Source: Nitrospirota bacterium
GTDB taxonomy: Bacteria > Nitrospirota > Nitrospiria > Nitrospirales > UBA8639
Reading direction: 5' to 3'
Length of the DNA stretch: 5,240 bases
NCBI GenBank assembly: GCA_029881175.1
Contig: JAOUNC010000232.1
Coordinates: forward strand, 1 to 5,240
A program made the position numbers and the translations under genes. The notes below the pieces were generated by a model. That model was not told the DNA's origin. It was given only the letters and a program-made list of their open reading frames with translations, and searched no databases. Positions 1 to 4,289 of this stretch are shown in pieces. The stretch's first letter is position 1; each line of letters opens with the position of its first letter.

Positions 1-841
1 CGCAATGGCGATGACACTGATGCGGGAGTTGCTCAAAGCAGGTTAGAGCGACGCGGTGCTGGTCATCCACCACCCACTGACGAATCCGTGCCAATGATGT
101 CTGTTTGTGCGGCAACGTGGTTCGTACATACCCGGCGAACAATGCATCATAATCGGCCTGGGTTTTCAGGTTTCGTCGTTGGTCCGAGGCAATGCCCAAT
201 TCCGGCACATGTTCGTACCTGATGCCTACTCCGTCACAGGCCTTGCTTAACGTGCCTTTGGAAAAACCATATTTGCGGCTTAAGGGGTTCTGGCGAACGT
301 CACATAATATGTTCACACCGGCTTGTATCAATTGGTTGAGGTATTCCTCCAGGCATTTCCCTTCATATCCAATCGTTAGGAGTCCTGGTTCAGAGTGAGA
401 AGGCCTGGCCTCTGCAATGCGTTGACGAGAATCTTCATCGGGTAAAACTTTTTCGATAATCTCGCTTCGAATCGCATAATAGGGGAAACGGCGGTAGGCT
501 TCCGCGATTAGGGCATTATCTCTGAGATTCGCATACCGTCGGCAAAATTTGGAGACAGCAATTGGGGCGATAGGGCGGTCCTGTGCGAGTTGTCGTCCGC
601 TGGGTGTCAATTCCCATTGCTGTTCGTTATCGGCTAAAAATCCTTCGCTTACCAGCCGACGTTTATCAGCATAGGAGGTAAAGGAGAATCAGCCAAAGCG
701 GTAGGGCACAAATTTATAACTGGGAATTTCCTCACACTCCTTGGTAAAGAGGAATAGGAGCTTCTGGAAATCCCTTGGGGCAATGGATTCCCCCCGACCA
801 TTTAGCAATGTTAATAATAGGCGTTGACGATGAAAGAGCAT
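1..841 (-). pseudogene. Two-domain DUF488-family protein, interrupted by an in-frame TGA; 3' end lies outside the window
   Basis: Reading the minus strand from ATG 841-839 gives one continuous frame of 280 codons to the window edge, broken only by TGA at 691-689 (codon 51). The start is chosen because MLFHRQRLLLTLL begins the N-terminal helical domain; no clear ribosome site precedes it, and a GTG 23 codons upstream is a less likely start. Residues 1 to about 130 form a predicted wHTH-like domain (DFQKLLFLFT, YKFVPYRFG, then FSFTSYADKRRLVSEG after the stop). Residues 151 onward are a DUF488 domain with its hallmarks: LLTIGYEG (154-161), CDVRQNPLSRKYGFSK (180-195), GIRYEHVPELG (206-216) and the C-terminal CFEQLPHQCHR with Cys268, Cys275, His276 and Arg277. 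The family has no settled biochemical function. Only a few C-terminal residues appear to be missing. Because the frame is otherwise pristine, this is a recent nonsense mutation, a sequencing error or recoding. It lies 139 nt downstream of the phosphatase gene on the same strand and may be cotranscribed with it. Confidence 0.85.
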
Positions 842-980
842 ACTTGACGTTAACGTAATGAGTTTGTAATGGCAATTCGATCTGACAGAAAGCGTAGGAC
901 GCCACGCCACGTCTGTGGCAGCAATTTTTTAAAGAGACAGAGAGGGTGGACGATTTTATGAAAGGGAGCGAGGGGGGACT

Positions 981-1790
981 TTAGGAAGATCGGATTTCTC
1001 GCAACACCTCGATCATTTCTTGGTGGATGAGGCCGTTGGTAGCAAGGATAGTCTTCCCATAGATGGAGTAGGGCTCGCCTGAGTAATTTGTGATCTTTCC
1101 TCCAGCTTCTTCTACGATGACTTTTCCCGCTGCCGTGTCCCAAGGCTTGAGTTGCAATTCCCAGAATCCGTCGAGTCGGCCACATGCGATGTAGCACAGG
1201 TCGATGGCGGCTGTGCCGGTACGGCGCATACCTCCTGCGCGAACGGTGAATGCACAGAATTCTTTGAGATTATTGTCTGTGGCGGTATGGATGTCATACG
1301 CAAATCCCGTCACTAATAAGGCTTCGGCGAGTTTTGATGCGGCTGACACGTGAATGGGCTTGCCATTGAGTGTGGCACCACGGCCTTGTTGTCCAAGAAA
1401 GAGTTCATCGCGTGTGGGATCGTAGATGACTCCGATGACGCATGTCCCTTCGCATTCCACTCCAATCGAGACGTTATACATTGGAAAGCCATGGGCGAAG
1501 TTGACGGTTCCATCGAGTGGGTCAATGATCCATTTGATGGGATGCTTGGGGATGTCTTGTAGCCCTTGCTCTTCACTCAGAATTTGATGCTCGGGAAAGG
1601 TGGTTCGAATGGACTCAATTATGGCTTTCTCTGAATGTAAATCGGCTTCGGTGACGAGGTTAATGGTCTCGCCTTTTGAATGAACGGAAAAGCCTTTTTG
1701 CGCATAGTCTTGAAGGATGACACCACCGAGTCGTGCGGCCTGAATGGCGGTTTGTGTGAGGTTGTCGATTTCGTTGCTGGAAAGTGGCAT
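981..1790 (-). CDS. Inositol monophosphatase family protein (SuhB/IMPase-like)
   Basis: This 269-residue protein has the usual length and all metal-site motifs of the Mg2+-dependent, Li+-sensitive phosphatase superfamily. It shows the TEAD motif (Asp50), ILSEEQG with Glu73-Glu74, WIIDPLDGTVNF with Asp90, Asp93, Gly94 and Thr95, the GGMRRTGTAAIDLCY substrate-site segment (186-200) and KPWDTAAG with Trp217-Asp218. Family members hydrolyse phosphomonoesters such as myo-inositol 1-phosphate in the cytosol. Related members act on histidinol phosphate or on 3'-phosphoadenosine phosphates, but the HGFPMYNVSIG stretch fits the SuhB/IMPase branch best. ATG at 1790 is the only convincing start, since the next Met is residue 104. 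No Shine-Dalgarno sequence is visible just upstream, which is unusual compared with the neighbouring genes. An intrinsic terminator lies about 110 nt upstream on the same strand, so the gene probably has its own promoter, but I see only weak candidates. The exact substrate cannot be read from sequence. Confidence 0.95.
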   Translation of the reverse strand: MPLSSNEIDNLTQTAIQAARLGGVILQDYAQKGFSVHSKGETINLVTEADLHSEKAIIESIRTTFPEHQILSEEQGLQDIPKHPIKWIIDPLDGTVNFAHGFPMYNVSIGVECEGTCVIGVIYDPTRDELFLGQQGRGATLNGKPIHVSAASKLAEALLVTGFAYDIHTATDNNLKEFCAFTVRAGGMRRTGTAAIDLCYIACGRLDGFWELQLKPWDTAAGKVIVEEAGGKITNYSGEPYSIYGKTILATNGLIHQEMIEVLREIRSS

Positions 1791-1900
1791 CGTATTGCGA
1801 GAAGGATTGATGGCAGGCTACTAGATGCTGCTTCAGATCCTCATCCTCTATGGTGTTTAGTAAGGAAAGTTCAAATTCGATGGAAAACTTGGAGGAAGTA

Positions 1901-1939
1901 TAAAAAACACGCCGAGAGCAGGTGGCCCTACTCCCGGCG
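1901..1939 (-). terminator. Strong intrinsic terminator after the Lys/Ala-rich peptide gene
   Basis: On the minus strand, CGCCGGGAGTAGG (1939-1927) pairs with CCTGCTCTCGGCG (1922-1910) over 13 bp with two G-T wobbles, around a GCCA loop. It is followed by TGTTTTTTAT, with six consecutive T at 1907-1902. The hairpin starts 23 nt after the peptide stop codon. The plus-strand side has no T tract, so it acts in one direction. It separates the HARE-HTH/peptide unit from the phosphatase gene. Confidence 0.9.
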
Positions 1940-1962
1940 GTACTGCTGGCGGGACTGACGAA

Positions 1963-2049
1963 TTACTTCTTCTTGGTTGCGGCTTTCGCTTTTGCTTTAG
2001 GGGCGGCCGCCTTTGCTTTAGGAGCGGCTTTCTTTTTTGTTGCTGCCAA
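1963..2049 (-). CDS. 28-residue Lys/Ala-rich, histone-H1-tail-like basic peptide
   Basis: Reading starts at TTG 2049-2047 and ends at TAA 1965-1963. The peptide begins MAATKKKAAPKAK and ends AKAKAATKKK. It contains 11 Lys, 12 Ala, 2 Pro, 2 Thr and the initiator Met, with no acidic or aromatic residue. An APKAKA unit occurs twice (residues 9-14 and 16-21). The composition resembles eukaryotic histone H1 C-terminal tails and the KAAP tails of bacterial AlgP/Hc1-type and extended HU proteins, but here it stands alone. The TTG start is fixed by an exceptionally strong ribosome site 8 nt upstream. An in-frame GTG three codons earlier overlaps that site and is rejected. The gene lies 49 nt after the HARE-HTH stop codon and just before a strong terminator, so both genes should share one transcript. 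It is in a different frame from the HARE-HTH gene, so it is not a readthrough tail. Nucleic-acid binding is inferred from charge alone, and peptide expression is unproven. Confidence 0.75.
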   Translation of the reverse strand: MAATKKKAAPKAKAAAPKAKAKAATKKK

Positions 2050-2054
2050 GTTAT

Positions 2055-2066
2055 TCACCTCCTTTC
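2055..2066 (-). promoter_or_regulatory. Full-length Shine-Dalgarno sequence of the basic peptide gene
   Basis: The minus strand reads GAAAGGAGGTGA, complementary over 12 nt to the 16S rRNA 3' tail form UCACCUCCUUUC found in many bacteria. GGAGG lies 8 nt before the TTG start. It is much the strongest ribosome site in the window and is the main evidence that the tiny ORF is translated. Confidence 0.88.
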
Positions 2067-2069
2067 GCT

Positions 2070-2085
2070 GAGAAGGAAGCTTCTC
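2070..2085 (-). repeat. Hairpin just upstream of the peptide ribosome site
   Basis: On the minus strand, GAGAAG (2085-2080) pairs perfectly with CTTCTC (2075-2070) around a CTTC loop. It sits 3 nt before the Shine-Dalgarno core and leaves it unpaired. It may protect the downstream mRNA segment or keep the ribosome site exposed. With a 6-bp stem, chance occurrence is possible. Confidence 0.45.
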
Positions 2086-2098
2086 TTTTCTTTCCGGT

Positions 2099-2623
2099 TC
2101 AGACGGCTTTCGTGATGGGTTTTTCGTGACTGACCTCGAATGTATTGGGTCCTACCTTGCGAAACCGAGAGTCGCGTTTTAAGGATGTCGCAATGGAGGT
2201 TACGGGTGTTTTCCCTCGAATGGGCATTCCCCCTTCTTTGAGCCGTTGATAGAGGTCTTTGGCATGAAGGGGGCGCCCTACCTCTTGCAAAACCATGTAC
2301 ACCGCATCCGGGACGCTTCGTCCGACATACTTGCTCCGCCCCAAAAGAATCTCTCTTGATTTGGTCGCGACGTCGATGTCAGATGCCGACACATTCCCCT
2401 TTTCATGAGAGGCGATTTGGATCGAGAGGCTGGCCAACTTCGCTTTGTCAGCTTCCAATCGATAGAGAGTCTTCGCCAGCTCCAAGTATTTCTCCACCGA
2501 TGAGATTTCCTCATCTAATTGCTCCCGTCTTTTTTGAAGGTCTTTGCGTTTGCGCTCATATGCACTGATCCTTTGTTCTAAACCACCAGTGATATCTTCG
2601 AGTTCATCATTCTGATTCTCCAT
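2099..2623 (-). CDS. Coiled-coil and HARE-HTH (winged-helix) domain protein
   Basis: This 174-residue protein has two parts. Residues about 5-75 are charged and heptad-like (LEQRISAYERKRKDLQKRRE, EEISSVEKYLELAKTLYRLE), predicting a long coiled coil for dimerisation or partner binding. A linker (76-100) follows. Residues about 101-165 match the HARE-HTH fold: SVPDAVYMVLQEVGRPLHAKDLYQRL, then the diagnostic GKTPVTSIATSLKRD and a closing strand FRKVGPNTFEV. HARE-HTH domains occur in the RNA polymerase delta subunit, some restriction enzymes and eukaryotic chromatin proteins (HB1, ASXL), and are thought to bind DNA or chromatin. The target here is unknown. ATG 2623 is chosen because GGTGGAG lies 8 nt upstream and a good promoter lies just beyond. 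The gene is first in a two-gene unit with the Lys/Ala-rich peptide. No enzymatic motif or membrane segment is present. Restriction-related and transcription-factor roles are both possible, and no restriction genes are visible nearby. Confidence 0.9.
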   Translation of the reverse strand: MENQNDELEDITGGLEQRISAYERKRKDLQKRREQLDEEISSVEKYLELAKTLYRLEADKAKLASLSIQIASHEKGNVSASDIDVATKSREILLGRSKYVGRSVPDAVYMVLQEVGRPLHAKDLYQRLKEGGMPIRGKTPVTSIATSLKRDSRFRKVGPNTFEVSHEKPITKAV

Positions 2624-2652
2624 CCTTCAGTCTCCACCATATGTTGTAATGA

Positions 2653-2681
2653 ATTTTATTCATGTTTTAAAGCTAAGTCAA
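2653..2681 (-). promoter_or_regulatory. Sigma70-type promoter for the HARE-HTH/peptide unit
   Basis: The minus strand has TTGACT (2681-2676, 5 of 6 consensus bases), a spacer of exactly 17 bp, and TAAAAT (2658-2653, 5 of 6). A/T-rich sequence upstream of the -35 (about 2690-2710) could act as an UP element. Transcription would start near 2646, giving a leader of about 23 nt that contains the GGTGGAG ribosome site. Confidence 0.75.
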
Positions 2682-2697
2682 TAAGCAAGCTTTAAAA
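2665..2697. repeat. Perfect 10-bp inverted repeat flanking the -35 box (candidate operator)
   Basis: TTTTAAAGCT (2665-2674) and AGCTTTAAAA (2688-2697) are exact inverted repeats separated by 13 bases. Arm centres are 23 bp apart, about two helical turns. The -35 box of the HARE-HTH promoter lies inside the central spacer and one arm occupies the promoter spacer, the layout of a repressor operator. The arms are A/T-rich and a T-rich run follows on the plus strand, so a weak hairpin terminator for plus-strand reading is an alternative, but no plus-strand gene lies upstream. Confidence 0.6.
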
Positions 2698-2760
2698 TTT
2701 TATTTTTATGTATGCCTTTTATTTTTGATGCAAATGGTGATTTATCATGATGAAGCCTAT

Positions 2761-2796
2761 GATCTGTTTATAGATCTGTGCCATGCCACTCATGGC
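2761..2796. repeat. Two adjacent short inverted repeats
   Basis: GATCT-GTTTAT-AGATC (2761-2776) is followed 3 bases later by GCCATG-CCACT-CATGGC (2780-2796). Both arms are perfect. No T tract follows on either strand, so these are not ordinary terminators. They may be protein-binding sites or part of an untranslated RNA. Short length makes chance possible. Confidence 0.35.
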
Positions 2797-3029
2797 CTTA
2801 ATAAATAAACCCCGCTTGTGGTAGGTTTGATGTCTGTATAGAGCAATATTTTGTGGTATTTAGCGTAGCCATCGAAAGTTGTTCTCTTTCTACGTGGAAT
2901 TCTTCATCCTCCACAATGAAGCTTTTGCTTGTTTTTCTGGTTGTGTGTTTCTGGCTATTTGAGCCAAAGAGGTTAAACTAGCTTCTCCTTCGATTTTTCA
3001 TAAAAAGCTTGAATCCTTTTAGGCAATTT

Positions 3030-3058
3030 TTGCTTGCTCGTTATGCTCTATATATAGT
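3030..3058 (+). promoter_or_regulatory. Probable sigma70-type promoter for rlmN-larE
   Basis: TTGCTT (3030-3035, 3 of 6 matches to the -35 consensus), a 17-bp spacer, then TATAGT (3053-3058, 5 of 6 matches to the -10 consensus). The start would be near 3065, leaving a leader of about 130 nt before the preferred rlmN start. The -35 match is weak, so confidence is moderate. Confidence 0.5.
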
Positions 3059-3090
3059 TGAGTAGTATTTCCTAGTTTTGTCGGTTGGCC

Positions 3091-3108
3091 TTAGGGGGAA
3101 TCCCCTGA
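3091..3108 (+). repeat. Hairpin in the rlmN leader
   Basis: TTAGGGG (3091-3097) pairs with CCCCTGA (3102-3108), with one G-T wobble, around a GAAT loop. It lies in the predicted 5' leader, downstream of the promoter and upstream of the short leader ORF. No T run follows, so it is not an obvious attenuator, and I do not recognise a riboswitch class. Confidence 0.45.
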
Positions 3109-3141
3109 AAATCGTTGGTTGCGTGGGGTTGGGGAGATGTT

Positions 3142-3168
3142 ATGATCTGCCCAGTGTTTTTTGGTTAA
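3142..3168 (+). CDS. Possible 8-codon leader ORF upstream of rlmN
   Basis: ATG 3142 encodes MICPVFFG and stops at TAA 3166-3168. A good ribosome site, GGGGAG at 3131-3136, lies 5 nt before the ATG and is better than that of rlmN itself. It ends 26 nt before the preferred rlmN start and is in a different frame. It could couple or modulate rlmN translation, or the GGGGAG could simply be chance. There is no evidence that the peptide itself has a function. Confidence 0.3.
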   Translation: MICPVFFG

Positions 3169-3194
3169 TTGAGCATGATGATATGGGAATGAAT

Positions 3195-4289
3195 ATGTCT
3201 CTTGTGAATCTACTCGCTCTCAATGTTCATGAAGTCGAGGAATTGGTGCAAGGGCTTGGCTGGCCTCGCTACCGCACCCAGCAACTCATGAAATGGCTCT
3301 ATCAGCATCGGGTCGTGGATGTTGATGCCATGACGAACTTGTCAAAAATCGACCGGACGCGCTTGCAGCAGGTGGCGACTATTCAGCGAGATTCGATGAT
3401 CTCTCGTCAGATTGCCAGTGATGGGACGGGAAAATATGTCTGGCGCTTAGGAGATGACCTGGCTATTGAGACGGTGTTGATCCCGGAAGACCGGCGTCGG
3501 ACGTTGTGTCTTTCCTCACAAGTCGGCTGTACGTTGGATTGTGGATTTTGTTTGACGGCTCAGATGGGGATGAAGCGGAACTTACGCGCTCATGAAATTG
3601 TCGGGCAAGTCTTAAATGTTCAAGCTGATTTGCCTGAAGGCGAGCACCTGACTTCTTTGGTTTTTATGGGGATGGGTGAGCCGCTGATGAATTTTGATGC
3701 CGTGGCCGATGCCATTCAGCGTCTGAGCAATATAGAATGGGGCCTAGGGTTTTCTCCTCGGCGTATGACGGTGTCGACGGCAGGATGGATTCCCCGGTTT
3801 CCCGATATTCGGCGCCTTGGCGTCAATTTAGCGATTTCTTTGAATGGGACGACAAATGCGCAACGTGAGCGTCTGATGCCTGCGGTGAATCGACGCTATG
3901 ATCTGGAGACGTTGCTTCAGGCTTGTCGTGATTATGTGCAGTCAAGTGAGCGACCGTTGACCTTTGAGTATGTGTTGCTGGCCGGAATTAATGATGCCCC
4001 TGAGGATGCTCATCGATTGGGGTCCTTGTTGCGCGGCATTCGCTGCAAGGTGAACTTAATCCCCTTTAATGCGTTTCCTGGTAATGCCTTTCAACGTCCA
4101 ACACCAGATGTTATTGATGTCTTTCAACAGATTGTCCGTAGCCGTGGGCTTGATGTCTTTTTGCGCAAAAGTCGCGGCGACGATGTCTTGGGAGCCTGTG
4201 GGCAATTAGGGCGCTCAGCTTCCGAAGTCAGTGAGGCATTGTCAACTGATTCTCATAAGAGAGCTCTTCCAATTTATGCCAAGTCTTGA
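3195..4289 (+). CDS. rlmN: RlmN, dual-specificity 23S rRNA A2503 / tRNA A37 adenine-C2 methyltransferase (radical SAM)
   Basis: RlmN methylates C2 of adenine 2503 in 23S rRNA and of adenine 37 in some tRNAs, using a radical SAM mechanism with a methyl-cysteine intermediate. Numbered from ATG 3195 (364 residues, normal family length), the protein shows an N-terminal RlmN-type helical domain (EVEELVQGLGWPRYRTQQLMKWLYQ split around 14-38), the radical-SAM cluster CTLDCGFC with Cys112, Cys116 and Cys119, methyl-carrier-side Cys105 in LCLSSQVGC, the SAM-binding GMGEP (159-163), STAG near 194, and the second catalytic cysteine, Cys335, in RGDDVLGACGQL. The frame is open back to TTG 3078, and ATG also occurs at 3183 and 3189. 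I chose 3195 because GGGA lies 6 nt upstream and homologues begin close to this point; the extra 39 upstream residues look non-conserved. It overlaps larE by 14 nt, so translation is probably coupled. Confidence 0.96.
   Translation: MSLVNLLALNVHEVEELVQGLGWPRYRTQQLMKWLYQHRVVDVDAMTNLSKIDRTRLQQVATIQRDSMISRQIASDGTGKYVWRLGDDLAIETVLIPEDRRRTLCLSSQVGCTLDCGFCLTAQMGMKRNLRAHEIVGQVLNVQADLPEGEHLTSLVFMGMGEPLMNFDAVADAIQRLSNIEWGLGFSPRRMTVSTAGWIPRFPDIRRLGVNLAISLNGTTNAQRERLMPAVNRRYDLETLLQACRDYVQSSERPLTFEYVLLAGINDAPEDAHRLGSLLRGIRCKVNLIPFNAFPGNAFQRPTPDVIDVFQQIVRSRGLDVFLRKSRGDDVLGACGQLGRSASEVSEALSTDSHKRALPIYAKS

Larger units (their letters stand above)
2641..3077. other. AT-rich divergent intergenic region between the HARE-HTH unit and rlmN
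   Basis: This stretch of more than 400 bases holds no convincing gene on either strand. Bases 2641-2760 contain 29 G or C in 120 (about 24%), far below the flanking genes. Visible contents are the HARE-HTH promoter and palindrome, an imperfect direct repeat TTTTATTTTT near 2698 and 2717, two adjacent inverted repeats at 2761-2796, a weak AAACC/GGTTT inverted repeat at 2807-2828, a possible 21-codon hydrophobic ORF at 2916-2981 without a ribosome site, and the probable rlmN promoter at 3030-3058. No tRNA or recognisable riboswitch is seen. Confidence 0.7.

Noticed and set aside
192..398. Plus-strand open frame of 68 codons
   Set aside because: It lies opposite the conserved DUF488 core on the minus strand, has no ribosome site and resembles no family; it is a shadow frame.
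648..691. SECIS element for selenocysteine at the TGA of the DUF488 gene
   Set aside because: A nested stem can be drawn, but the apical loop UAAACG lacks the expected early G, the outer stem has an asymmetric internal loop, and no sel genes are in the window. It is kept only as a minor alternative in the finding.
905..930. Plus-strand terminator-like hairpin GCCAC-GTCT-GTGGC followed shortly by TTTTTT
   Set aside because: The stem is only 5 bp, AGCAA separates it from the T run, and no plus-strand gene lies upstream. On the minus strand, where the genes are, no T run follows.
1791..1880. Promoter for the phosphatase gene (TTGAAC near 1870 with a TAGAGG-like -10)
   Set aside because: The -10 match is poor and the spacing is 18 bp. 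A promoter must exist downstream of the terminator, but I cannot place it with confidence.
1680..1958. Plus-strand open frame of 92 codons crossing the phosphatase start
   Set aside because: It overlaps the phosphatase 5' end and reads through the minus-strand terminator hairpin. Its composition is Arg/Trp-rich without any domain, so it is treated as chance.
1963..2101. Lys/Ala peptide as a readthrough or frameshifted tail of the HARE-HTH protein
   Set aside because: The two frames differ, 49 nt separate the stop and start, and a dedicated full-length ribosome site precedes the TTG. An independent start explains the layout better.
3078..3194. 39-residue N-terminal extension of RlmN from TTG 3078
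   Set aside because: No ribosome site precedes TTG 3078, the residues do not resemble RlmN, and family members start near the MSLVNLLAL segment. The extension frame also overlaps the leader hairpin and leader ORF.
4231..4275. 15-residue N-terminal extension of LarE from GTG 4231
   Set aside because: The extension lies wholly inside rlmN, and the family start aligns with ATG 4276, which gives normal spacing to the SGGVDS loop.
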